DNA of 64,000 bases. Source: Desmodus rotundus (Eukaryota > Chordata > Mammalia > Chiroptera > Phyllostomidae). The stretch covers positions 248,001 to 312,000 of the forward strand of contig NW_026527313.1 in the NCBI RefSeq assembly GCF_022682495.2, given 5' to 3'. The notes beneath the pieces were generated by a model. The model saw nothing but the letters and a program-made list of their open reading frames with translations, did not search any database and was not told the DNA's origin. Positions within the stretch are counted from its first letter, which is position 1. The number at the start of each line of letters is the position of its first letter. A program made the position numbers and the translations under genes. This document shows positions 33,944 through 44,631 of the stretch, one piece after another.

Positions 33944-34913
33944 ATGGAAGAACAGGGGGATCTTCGCAGTGGTGGGGACGGGACGGAGGGGTCTGCGGGT
34001 TTGCAGCCACGTAGGCCAGTTGCTCGCACCCCGGCCCCATGTGTCCCAGCTCCATGGACGAGGTGGGCCGCTTATGGCGGGATGCAGGCGTCCTGCGGGG
34101 GTCAGGGGACGGCGTGGGCACTCCCCGGGCGAGAGAGGGCGCCTGGGACCCGAGAGAGCACCCGGGAAAATGCCCAGCCCTGGCCCCCGGGGCTCCAGTG
34201 GCCTCCCCAGGCTCCTGCCGTGGGGCCTGGTCCCGCTCACCTGGGCCCAGGTTCTCCGCAGGTGAATGCCTTTTGCGGACACCAGGGACCACAGGCCGCG
34301 GATCCCTTCACGGGCAGGGGGGGTTCGAGCTCTGTGGGACCCAGGTCGCAGCGCACACAGTCCCTTCTCGCAAAGTTCAGCCCAGACTTTAGAGAGTAGA
34401 AGTGTCTCGGTCCAACATTTCCGCCTCGGGGCACGGTGGGGCCGTTTGAGCCAAGAGAGACTCTTAGCCCCCCAGGCAGGTCTCAGGCCCGAGACCCCCA
34501 GGGAGACCCGGTCCCTGGGCGTGGGTCCCGCCCGCCCGGGCCCGCCCCACCTGGCCCGGAACCGTGGCCGGCCCCTCTTCCCGGCCCCAGGTCCCTAGCT
34601 CTTCCCTGGCACTCTGCCTCTGGCGGGGTGGGAGACGAGCTGGCAAGTGTGGTCCACGGGAAAACGCGCGGTCCTCGGGGTGGCAGGGAGGGCCTCCGTT
34701 AACTCTGACACCAGCCCAGGGACCCTGTGCAACTGGCCTGATATCTCAAGGGGGGGGGCACGTTGCCCGGAGGGATGCTCTTGGGGTGGGGCCTGCTTGC
34801 GCCTGCGCGGCCCCGCCTCTTGGCCCGAAACCACCCAGCCGCGGCTCGGACAAAAGCCATCTCCTGGGGGCCTCCCCCCTGTTCTTCCATCCGTAAAGGG
34901 GGACCCCTTACGG
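33944..34913. repeat. Unit 36, class A (A3), second of an A-A pair
   Basis: Full A unit. It carries a cluster of changes (GAAGTGTCTCGG, CCAACATTTCC, GCACGGTGG) near 34403-34437, a nine-G run near 34750 and a one-T deletion in the palindrome just before the next unit, so the length stays 970. Confidence 0.95.
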
Positions 34914-34929
34914 ATGGAAGAACAGGGGG
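34875..34929. repeat. Palindrome with one-T deletion in the right arm, copy 1
   Basis: The right arm reads CCCCTTACGG instead of CCCCTTTACGG, leaving one unpaired A in the left arm. The rest pairs perfectly. Confidence 0.95.
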
Positions 34930-35885
34930 ATCTTCGCAGTGGTGGGGATGGGACGGAGGGGTCTGCGGGTTTGCAGCCACGTAGGCCAGTTGCTCGCACC
35001 CCGGCCCCATGTGTCCCAGCTCCATGGACGAGGTGGGCCGCTTATGGCGGGATGCAGGCGTCCTGCGGGGGTCAGGGGACGGCGTGGGCACTCCCCGGGC
35101 GAGAGAGGGCGCCTGGGACCCGAGAGAGCCCCGGGGAGAGTCCGAGGCCTGGCCGCAGAGGCTGCCATTGCCTCCCCGGGCTCCTACCATGGGGCCTGAC
35201 CGTGTTCGCCCGAGGCCCAGGTTCACCGCAGGTGAATGCCTTTTGCGGACGCCAAGGACAGGAGGTCGCCGATTCCCTCACAGAGGTGGGGGTTCGAGCT
35301 CTGGGGGACTGAGGTCGCAGCGGTCACACTCCATTTTTGGGTGGTTCCGCAGAGACTGGAGGGTTGAAGCGGCTGGGTCCAAGTCTGCCGCCTTGTGGCA
35401 GGGTGGGGGCTTTGCAGGCGAAGCAAGGCTCTTAGCCTCCCAGGCGGGGCACAGGCCAGACTCCCCAAGGGAAAACCGGTCCTTGGTCCAGGGTCCCGCC
35501 CCCCCGCCCGGAACCGCTCCACCTGGCGCGGAACCGTGGCCGGCCCCTCTTCCAGGCACCAGGTCCCTAGTTCTTTCCTGGCACTCTGCCTCTGCGGGGG
35601 TGGGAGAGCTGCTGGGAAGTGTGGTCCACGGGAAATCGCGCGGTCCTCTGTGTGGCAGGGAGGGCCTCCGTTAACTCTGACACCAGCCCAGGGACCCTGT
35701 GGACCTGGCCTGATATCTCAAGGGGGGGGCACGTTGCCCGGAGGGATGCTCTTGGGGTGGGGCCTGCCTGCGCCTGCGCGGCCCCGCCTCTTGGCCCGAA
35801 ACCACCCAGCCGCGGCTCGGACAAAAGCCATCTCCTGGGGGCCTCCCCCCTGTTCTTCCATCCGTAAAGGGGGACCCCTTTACGG
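34914..35885. repeat. Unit 37, class B (B3)
   Basis: Full B unit with a characteristic set: GGGAAAACCGG, GGTCCAGGG, a longer C run near 35498-35513, GGAAATCGCG and CTCTGTGTGG. The same set recurs at 45601 and 54344. Confidence 0.95.
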
Positions 35886-36858
35886 ATGGAAGAACAGGGG
35901 GATCTTCGCAGTGGTTGGGACGGGACGGAGGGGTCTGCGGGTTTGCAGCCACGTAGGCCAGTTGCTCGCACCCCGGCCCCATGTGTCCCAGCTCCATGGA
36001 CGAGGTGGGCCGCTTATGGCGGGATGCAGGCGTCCTGCGGGGGTCAGGGGACGGCGTGGGCACTCCCCGGGCGAGAGAGGGCGCCTGGGACCCGAGAGAG
36101 CACCCGGGAAAATGCCCAGCCCTGGCCCCCGGGGCTCCAGTGGCCTCCCCAGGCTCCTGCCGTGGGGCCTGGTCCCGCTCACCTGGGCCCAGGTTCTCCG
36201 CAGGTGAATGCCTTTTGCGGACACCAGGGACCACAGGCCGCGGATCCCTTCACGGGCAGGGGGGGTTCAGGCTCTGTGGGACCCAGGTCGCAGCGCACAC
36301 AGTCCCTTCTCGCAAAGTTCAGCCCAGACTTTAGAGAGTAGAAGCGTCTCGGTCCAAGTTTTCCGCCTCGGGGCAGGGTGGGGCCGTTTGAGCCAAGAGA
36401 GACTCTTAGCCCCCCAGGCAGGTCTCAGGCCCGAGACCCCCAGAGAGACCCGGTCCCTGGGCGTGGGTCCCGCCCGCCCGGGCCCGCCCCACCTGGCCCG
36501 GAACCGTGGCCGGCCCCTCTTCCCGGCCCCAGGTCCCTAGCTCTTCCCTGGCACTCTGCCTCTGGCGGGGTGGGAGACTGGCTGGCAAGTGTGGTGGTCC
36601 ACGGGAAAACGCGCGGTCCTCTGGGTGGCAGGGAGGGCCTCCGTTAACTCTGACACCAGCCCAGGGACCCTGTGGACCTGGCCTGATATCTCAAGGGGGG
36701 GGCACGTTGCCCGGAGGGATGCTCTTGTGGTGGGGCCTGCCTGCGCCTGCGCGGCCCCGCCTCTTGGCCCGAAACCACCCAGCCGCGGCTCCGACAAAAG
36801 CCATCTCCTGGGGGCCTCCCCCCTGTTCTTCCATCCGTAAAGGGGGACCCCTTTACGG
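35886..36858. repeat. Unit 38, class A (A4), three-base insertion
   Basis: 973 bases because GTG is duplicated (GTGGTGGTCC, 36591-36600). It also carries TTCAGGCTC (SacI site lost, near 36267) and CCCAGAGAGACC (36444). The unit at 46573 has all three changes; the unit at 55316 has the last two. Confidence 0.95.
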
Positions 36859-37830
36859 ATGGAAGAACAGGGGGATCTTCGCAGTGGTGGGGACGGGACG
36901 GAGGGGTCTGCGGGTTTGCAGCCACGTAGGCCAGTTGCTGGCACCCCGGCCCCATGTGTCCCAGCTCCATGGACGAGGTGGGCCGCTTATTGCGGGATGC
37001 AGGCGTCCTGCGGGGGTCAGGGGACGGCGTGGGCACTCCCCGGGCGAGAGAGGGCGCCTGGGACCCGAGAGAGCCCCGGGGAGAGTCCGAGGCCTGGCCG
37101 CAGAGGCTGCCATTGCCTCCCCGGGCTCCTACCATGGGGCCTGACCGTGTTCGCCCGAGGCCCAGGTTCACCGCAGGTGAATGCCTTTTGCGGACGCCAA
37201 GGACAGGAGGTCGCCGATTCCCTCACAGAGGTGGGGGTTCGAGCTCTGGGGGACTGAGGTCGCAGCGGTCACACTCCATTTTTGGGTGGTTCCGCAGAGA
37301 CTGGAGGGTTGAAGCGGCTGGGTCCAAGTCTGCCGCCTTGTGGCAGGGTGGGGGCTTTGCAGGCGAAGCAAGGCTCTTAGCCTCCCAGGCGGGGCACAGG
37401 CCAGACTCCCCAAGGGAGAACCGGTCCTTGGTCGAGGGTCCCGCCCGCCCGCCCGGAACCGCTCCACCTGGCGCGGAACCGTGGCCGGCCCCTCTTCCAG
37501 GCACCAGGTCCCTAGTTCTTTCCTGGCACTCTGCCTCTGCGGGGGTGGGAGAGCTGCTGGCAAGTGTGGTCCACGGGAAAACGCGCGGTCCTCTGGGTGG
37601 CAGGGAGGGCCTCCGTTAACTCTGACACCAGCCCAGGGACCCTGTGGACCTGGCCTGATATCTCAAGGGGGGGGCACGTTGCCCGGAGGGATGCTCTTGG
37701 GGTGGGGCCTGCCTGCGCCTGCGCGGCCCCGCCTCTTGGCCCGAAACCACCCAGCCGCGGCTCGGACAAAAGCCATCTCCTGGGGGCCTCCCCCCTGTTC
37801 TTCCATCCGTAAAGGGGGACCCCTTTACGG
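36859..37830. repeat. Unit 39, class B (B1), first of a B-B pair
   Basis: Full B unit ending in the A-like CTGGCAAG (C at 37561). It is followed directly by another B unit. Confidence 0.95.
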
Positions 37831-38802
37831 ATGGAAGAACAGGGGGATCTTCGCAGTGGTTGGGACGGGACGGAGGGGTCTGCGGGTTTGCAGCCACGTA
37901 GGCCAGTTGCTGGCACCCCGGCCCCATGTGTCCCAGCTCCATGGACGAGGTGGGCCGCTTATTGCGGGATGCAGGCGTCCTGCGGGGGTCAGGGGACGGC
38001 GTGGGCACTCCCCGGGCGAGAGAGGGCGCCTGGGACCCGAGAGAGCCCCGGGGAGAGTCCGAGGCCTGGCCGCAGAGGCTGCCATTGCCTCCCCGGGCTC
38101 CTACCATGGGGCCTGACCGTGTTCGCCCGAGGCCCAGGTTCACCGCAGGTGAATGCCTTTTGCGGACGCCAAGGACAGGAGGTCGCCGATTCCCTCACAG
38201 AGGTGGGGGTTCGAGCTCTGGGGGACTGAGGTCGCAGCGGTCACACTCCATTTTTGGGTGGTTCCGCAGAGACTGGAGGGTTGAAGCGGCTGGGTCCAAG
38301 TCTGCCGCCTTGTGGCAGGGTGGGGGCTTTGCAGGCGAAGCAAGGCTCTTAGCCTCCCAGGCGGGGCACAGGCCAGACTCCCCAAGGGAGAACCGGTCCT
38401 TGGTCGAGGGTCCCGCCCGCCCGCCCGGAACCGCTCCACCTGGCGCGGAACCGTGGCCGGCCCCTCTTCCAGGCACCAGGTCCCTAGTTCTTTCCTGGCA
38501 CTCTGCCTCTGCGGGGGTGGGAGAGCTGCTGGGAAGTGTGGTCCACGGGAAAACGCGCGGTCCTCTGGGTGGCAGGGAGGGCCTCCGTTAACTATGACAC
38601 CAGCCCAGGGACCCTGTGGACCTGGCCTGATATCTCAAGGGGGGGGCACGTTGCCCGGAGGGATGCTCTTGGGGTGGGGCCTGCCTGCGCCTGCGCGGCC
38701 CCGCCTCTTGGCCCGAAACCACCCAGCCACGGCTCGGACAAAAGCCATCTCCTGGGGGCCTCCCCCCTGTTCTTCCATCCGTAAAGGGGGACCCCTTTAC
38801 GG
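37831..38802. repeat. Unit 40, class B (B1), second of a B-B pair
   Basis: Full B unit with GGTTGGG, TTGCTGGCACC, TTATTGCGG and TAACTATGAC (38594), and CCAGCCACGG (A at 38729, a lost CpG). Partner of the unit at 40746. Confidence 0.95.
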
Positions 38803-39772
38803 ATGGAAGAACAGGGGGATCTTCGCAGTGGTTGGGACGGGACGGAGGGGTCTGCGGGTTTGCAGCCACGTAGGCCAGTTGCTCGCACCCCGGCCCCATG
38901 TGTCCCAGCTCCATGGACGAGGTGGGCCGCTTATGGCGGGATGCAGGCGTCCTGCGGGGGTCAGGGGACGGCGTGGGCACTCCCCGGGCGAGAGAGGGCG
39001 CCTGGGACCCGTGAGAGCACCCGGGAAAATGCCCAGCCCTGGCCCCCGGGGCTCCAGTGGCCTCCCCAGGCTCCTGCCGTGGGGCCTGGTCCCGCTCACC
39101 TGGGCCCAGGTTCTCCGCAGGTGAATGCCTTTTGCGGACACCAGGGACCACAGGCCGCGGATCCCTTCACGGGCAGGGGGGGTTCGAGCTCTGTGGGACC
39201 CAGGTCGCAGCGCACACAGTCCCTTCTCGCAAAGTTCAGCCCAGACTTTAGAGAGTAGAAGCGTCTCGGTCCAAGTTTTCCGCCTCGGGGCAGGGTGGGG
39301 CCGTTTGAGCCAAGAGAGACTCTTAGCCCCCCAGGCAGGTCTCAGGCCCGAGACCCCCAGGGAGACCCGGTCCCTGGGCGTGGGTCCCGCCCGCCCGGGC
39401 CCGCCCCACCTGGCCCGGAACCGTGGCCGGCCCCTCTTCCCGGCCCCAGGTCCCTAGCTCTTCCCTGGCACTCTGCCTCTGGCGGGGTGGGAGACGGGCT
39501 GGCAAGTGTGGTCCACGGGAAAACGCGCGGTCCTCTGGGTGGCAGGGAGGGCCTCCGTTAACTCTGACACCAGCCCAGGGACCCTGTGCACCTGGCCTGA
39601 TATCTCAAGGGGGGGGCACGTTGCCCGGAGGGATGCTCTTGGGGTGGGGCCTGCCTGCGCCTGCGCGGCCCCGCCTCTTGGCCCGAAACCACCCAGCCGC
39701 GGCTCGGACAAAAGCCATCTCCTGGGGGCCTCCCCCCTGTTCTTCCATCCGTAAAGGGGTCCCCCTTTACGG
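38803..39772. repeat. Unit 41, class A (A3)
   Basis: Full A unit with GACCCGTGAGAGC (T at 39012), shared with units at 41718 and 49490. It ends in the reversed-centre palindrome. Confidence 0.95.
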
Positions 39773-39790
39773 ATGGAAGAACAGGGGGGA
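39731..39790. repeat. Reversed-centre palindrome, copy 1
   Basis: The centre reads GGGGTCCCCC instead of GGGGGACCCC, the exact reverse complement, and the right arm ends in six G instead of five. The arms are now perfect over 29 bases around the spacer TC (39760-39761). The right half equals the reverse complement of the usual left half. Confidence 0.95.
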
Positions 39791-40745
39791 TCTTCGCAGT
39801 GGTGGGGACGGGACGGAGGGGTCTGCGGGTTTGCAGCCACGTAGGCCAGTTGCTCGCACCCTGGCCCCATGTGTCCCAGCTCCATGGACGAGGTGGGCCG
39901 CTTATGGCGGGATGCAGGCGTCCTTCGGGGGTCAGGGGACGGCGTGGGCACTCCCCGGGCGAGAGAGGGAGCCTGGGACCCGAGAGAGCCCCGGGGAGAG
40001 TCCGAGGCCTGGCCGCAGAGGCTGCCATAGACTCCCCGGTCTCCTACCATGGGGCCTGACCGTGTTCGCCCGAGGCCCAGGTTCACCGCAGGTGAATGCC
40101 TTTTGCGGACGCCAAGGACAGGAGGTTGCCGATTCCCTCACAGAGGTGGGGGTTCGAGCTCTGAAGGACTGAGGTCGCAGCGGTCACACTCCATTTTTGG
40201 GTGGTTCCGCAGAGACTGGAGGGTTGAAGCGGCTGGGTCCAAGTCTGCCGCCTTGTGGCAGGGTGGGGGCTTTGCAGGCGAAGCAAGGCTCTTAGCCTCC
40301 CAGGCGGGGCACTGGCCAGACTCCCCAAGGGAGAACCGGTCCTTGGTCGAGGGTCCCGCCCGCCCGCCCGGAACCGCTCCACCTGGCGCGGAACCGTGGC
40401 CGGCCCCTCTTCCAGGCACCAGGTCCCTAGTTCTTTCCTGGCACTCTGCCTCTGCGGGGGTGGGAGAGCTGCTGGCAAGTGTGGTCCACGGGAAAACGCG
40501 CGGTCCTCTGGGTGGCAGGGAGGGCCTCCGTTAACTCTGACACCAGCCCAGGGACCCTGTGGACCTGGCCTGATATCTCAAGGGGGGGGCACGTTGCCCG
40601 GAGGGATGCTCTTGGGGTGGGGCCTGCCTGCGCCTGCGCGGCCCCGCCTCTTGGCCCGAAACCACCCAGCCGCGGCTCGGACAAAAGCCATCTCCTGGGG
40701 GCCTCCCCCCTGTTCTTCCATCCGTAAAGGGGGACCCCTTTACGG
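39773..40745. repeat. Unit 42, class B (B2), recombinant
   Basis: 973 bases because of the extra G in the reversed-centre palindrome. Its first part (CACCCTGGCC, GGGAGCCTGG, GGTTGCCG, CTGAAGGAC) matches units at 42688 and 50460. Its end (CTGGCAAG, C at 40476) matches the unit at 36859. A crossover therefore lies between about 40154 and 40476. CACTGGCC at 40311 is private. Confidence 0.95.
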
Positions 40746-41717
40746 ATGGAAGAACAGGGGGATCTTCGCAGTGGTTGGGACGGGACGGAGGGGTCTGCGG
40801 GTTTGCAGCCACGTAGGCCAGTTGCTGGCACCCCGGCCCCATGTGTCCCAGCTCCATGGACGAGGTGGGCCGCTTATTGCGGGATGCAGGCGTCCTGCGG
40901 GGGTCAGGGGACGGCGTGGGCACTCCCCGGGCGAGAGAGGGCGCCTGGGACCCGAGAGAGCCCCGGGGAGAGTCCGAGGCCTGGCCGCAGAGGCTGCCAT
41001 TGCCTCCCCGGGCTCCTACCATGGGGCCTGACCGTGTTCGCCCGAGGCCCAGGTTCACCGCAGGTGAATGCCTTTTGCGGACGCCAAGGACAGGAGGTCG
41101 CCGATTCCCTCACAGAGGTGGGGGTTCGAGCTCTGGGGGACTGAGGTCGCAGCGGTCACACTCCATTTTTGGGTGGTTCCGCAGAGACTGGAGGGTTGAA
41201 GCGGCTGGGTCCAAGTCTGCCGCCTTGTGGCAGGGTGGGGGCTTTGCAGGCGAAGCAAGGCTCTTAGCCTCCCAGGCGGGGCACAGGCCAGACTCCCCAA
41301 GGGAGAACCGGTCCTTGGTCGAGGGTCCCGCCCGCCCGCCCGGAACCGCTCCACCTGGCGCGGAACCGTGGCCGGCCCCTCTTCCAGGCACCAGGTCCCT
41401 AGTTCTTTCCTGGCACTCTGCCTCTGCGGGGGTGGGAGAGCTGCTGGGAAGTGTGGTCCACGGGAAAACGCGCGGTCCTCTGGGTGGCAGGGAGGGCCTC
41501 CGTTAACTATGACACCAGCCCAGGGACCCTGTGGACCTGGCCTGATATCTCAAGGGGGGGGCACGTTGCCCGGAGGGATGCTCTTGGGGTGGGGCCTGCC
41601 TGCGCCTGCGCGGCCCCGCCTCTTGGCCCGAAACCACCCAGCCACGGCTCGGACAAAAGCCATCTCCTGGGGGCCTCCCCCCTGTTCTTCCATCCGTAAA
41701 GGGGGACCCCTTTACGG
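40746..41717. repeat. Unit 43, class B (B1), second of a B-B pair
   Basis: Full B unit, copy of the unit at 37831 displaced by 2,915 bases, including TAACTATGAC (41509) and CCAGCCACGG (41644). Confidence 0.95.
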
Positions 41718-42687
41718 ATGGAAGAACAGGGGGATCTTCGCAGTGGTTGGGACGGGACGGAGGGGTCTGCGGGTTTGCAGCCACGTAGGCCAGTTGCTCG
41801 CACCCCGGCCCCATGTGTCCCAGCTCCATGGACGAGGTGGGCCGCTTATGGCGGGATGCAGGCGTCCTGCGGGGGTCAGGGGACGGCGTGGGCACTCCCC
41901 GGGCGAGAGAGGGCGCCTGGGACCCGTGAGAGCACCCGGGAAAATGCCCAGCCCTGGCCCCCGGGGCTCCAGTGGCCTCCCCAGGCTCCTGCCGTGGGGC
42001 CTGGTCCCGCTCACCTGGGCCCAGGTTCTCCGCAGGTGAATGCCTTTTGCGGACACCAGGGACCACAGGCCGCGGATCCCTTCACGGGCAGGGGGGGTTC
42101 GAGCTCTGTGGGACCCAGGTCGCAGCGCACACAGTCCCTTCTCGCAAAGTTCAGCCCAGACTTTAGAGAGTAGAAGCGTCTCGGTCCAAGTTTTCCGCCT
42201 CGGGGCAGGGTGGGGCCGTTTGAGCCAAGAGAGACTCTTAGCCCCCCAGGCAGGTCTCAGGCCCGAGACCCCCAGGGAGACCCGGTCCCTGGGCGTGGGT
42301 CCCGCCCGCCCGGGCCCGCCCCACCTGGCCCGGAACCGTGGCCGGCCCCTCTTCCCGGCCCCAGGTCCCTAGCTCTTCCCTGGCACTCTGCCTCTGGCGG
42401 GGTGGGAGACGGGCTGGCAAGTGTGGTCCACGGGAAAACGCGCGGTCCTCTGGGTGGCAGGGAGGGCCTCCGTTAACTCTGACACCAGCCCAGGGACCCT
42501 GTGCACCTGGCCTGATATCTCAAGGGGGGGGCACGTTGCCCGGAGGGATGCTCTTGGGGTGGGGCCTGCCTGCGCCTGCGCGGCCCCGCCTCTTGGCCCG
42601 AAACCACCCAGCCGCGGCTCGGACAAAAGCCATCTCCTGGGGGCCTCCCCCCTGTTCTTCCATCCGTAAAGGGGTCCCCCTTTACGG
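41718..42687. repeat. Unit 44, class A (A3)
   Basis: Full A unit, copy of the unit at 38803, ending in the second reversed-centre palindrome. Confidence 0.95.
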
Positions 42688-42705
42688 ATGGAAGAACAGG
42701 GGGGA
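42646..42705. repeat. Reversed-centre palindrome, copy 2
   Basis: Same reversed centre and six-G right arm, 2,915 bases after copy 1 and carried by the tandem triplet. Spacer TC at 42675-42676. Confidence 0.95.
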
Positions 42706-43660
42706 TCTTCGCAGTGGTGGGGACGGGACGGAGGGGTCTGCGGGTTTGCAGCCACGTAGGCCAGTTGCTCGCACCCTGGCCCCATGTGTCCCAGCTCCAT
42801 GGACGAGGTGGGCCGCTTATGGCGGGATGCAGGCGTCCTTCGGGGGTCAGGGGACGGCGTGGGCACTCCCCGGGCGAGAGAGGGAGCCTGGGACCCGAGA
42901 GAGCCCCGGGGAGAGTCCGAGGCCTGGCCGCAGAGGCTGCCATAGACTCCCCGGTCTCCTACCATGGGGCCTGACCGTGTTCGCCCGAGGCCCAGGTTCA
43001 CCGCAGGTGAATGCCTTTTGCGGACGCCAAGGACAGGAGGTTGCCGATTCCCTCACAGAGGTGGGGGTTCGAGCTCTGAAGGACTGAGGTCGCAGCGGTC
43101 ACACTCCATTTTTGGGTGGTTCCGCAGAGACTGGAGGGTTGAAGCGGCTGGGTCCAAGTCTGCCGCCTTGTGGCAGGGTGGGGGCTTTGCAGGCGAAGCA
43201 AGGCTCTTAGCCTCCCAGGCGGGGCACAGGCCAGACTCCCCAAGGGAGAACCGGTCCTTGGTCGAGGGTCCCGCCCGCCCGCCCGGAACCGCTCCACCTG
43301 GCGCGGAACCGTGGCCGGCCCCTCTTCCAGGCACCAGGTCCCTAGTTCTTTCCTGGCACTCTGCCTCTGCGGGGGTGGGAGAGCTGCTGGGAAGTGTGGT
43401 CCACGGGAAAACGCGCGGTCCTCTGGGTGGCAGGGAGGGCCTCCGTTAACTCTGACACCAGCCCAGGGACCCTGTGCACCTGGCCTGATATCTCAAGGGG
43501 GGGGCACGTTGCCCGGAGGGATGCTCTTGGGGTGGGGCCTGCCTGCGCCTGCGCGGCCCCGCCTCTTGGCCCGAAACCACCCAGCCGCGGCTCGGACAAA
43601 AGCCATCTCCTGGGGGCCTCCCCCCTGTTCTTCCATCCGTAAAGGGGGACCCCTTTACGG
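42688..43660. repeat. Unit 45, class B (B2)
   Basis: 973 bases (extra palindrome G). Same early markers as the units at 39773 and 50460, but a normal CTGGGAAG ending. First of a B-B pair. Confidence 0.95.
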
Positions 43661-44631
43661 ATGGAAGAACAGGGGGATCTTCGCAGTGGTGGGGACGGGA
43701 CGGAGGGGTCTGCGGGTTTGCAGCCACGTAGGCCAGTTGCTCGCACCCCGGCCCCATGTGTCCCAGCTCCATGGACGAGGTGGGCCGCTTATGGCGGGAT
43801 GCAGGCGTCCTGCGGGGGTCAGGGGACGGCGTGGGCACTCCCCGGGCGAGAGAGGGCGCCTGGGACCCGAGAGAGCCCCGGGGAGAGTCCGAGGCCTGGC
43901 CGCAGAGGCTGCCATTGCCTCCCCGGGCTCCTACCATGGGGCCTGACCGTGTTCGCCCGAGGCCCAGGTTCACCGCAGGTGAATGCCTTTTGCGGACGCC
44001 AAGGACAGGAGGTCGCCGATTCCCTCACAGAGGTGGGGGTTCGAGCTCTGGGGGACTGAGGTCGCAGCGGTCACACTCCATTTTTGGGTGGTTCCGCAGA
44101 GACTGGAGGGTTGAAGCGGCTGGGTCCAAGTCTGCCGCCTTGTGGCAGGGTGGGGGCTTTGCAGGCGAAGCAAGGCTCTTAGCCTCCCAGGCGGGGCACA
44201 GGCCAGACTCCCAAAGGGAAAACCGGTCCTTGGTCGAGGGTCCGAACGCCCGCCCGGAACCGCTCCACCTGGCGCGGAACCGTGGCCGACCCCTCTTCCA
44301 GGCACCAGGTCCCTAGTTCTTTCCTGGCACTCTGCCTCTGCGGGGGTGGGAGAGCTGCTGGGAAGTGTGGTTCACGGGAAAACGCGCGGTCCTCTGAGTG
44401 GCAGGGAGGGCCTCCGTTAACTCTGACACCAGCCCTGGGACCCTGTGGACCTGGCCTGATATCTCAAGGGGGGGGCACGTTGCCCGGAGGGATGCTCTTG
44501 GGGTGGGGCCTGCCTGCGCCTGCGCGGCCCCGCCTCTTGGCCCGAAACCACCCAGCCGCGGCTCGGACAAAAGCCATCTCCTGGGGGCCTCCCCCCTGTT
44601 CTTCCATCCGTAAAGGGGGACCCCTTTACGG
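43661..44631. repeat. Unit 46, class B (B3), one-base deletion
   Basis: 971 bases because one C is missing in GGTCCGAACGCC near 44243. CTCCCAAAGGG (A at 44213), GTGGTTCACG, CTCTGAGTGG and GCCCTGGGACC are shared with the unit at 52403, which lacks the deletion. Confidence 0.95.

Larger units (their letters stand above)
34403..40460. repeat. Duplicated block Z, copy 1 (offset 10,687)
   Basis: Units 36 (second half) to 42 match units 47 to 53: the one-T palindrome deletion, the GGTCCAGGG set, the GTG duplication, the B-B pair, GACCCGTGAGAGC and the reversed-centre palindrome all recur 10,687 bases on. Eleven units separate the copies. Confidence 0.85.
37561..40475. repeat. 2,915-base A-B-B triplet, copy 1
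   Basis: Begins at the C of CTGGCAAG in the unit at 36859 and contains units 40, 41 and most of 42, including a reversed-centre palindrome. Repeated directly at 40476. Confidence 0.85.
40476..43390. repeat. 2,915-base A-B-B triplet, copy 2
   Basis: Begins at the second CTGGCAAG and ends where the unit at 42688 reverts to CTGGGAAG (G at 43391). The equivalent place in the other large block, near 48.2-51.1 kb, has a single copy, so this is an in-register tandem duplication by unequal exchange. Confidence 0.85.
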
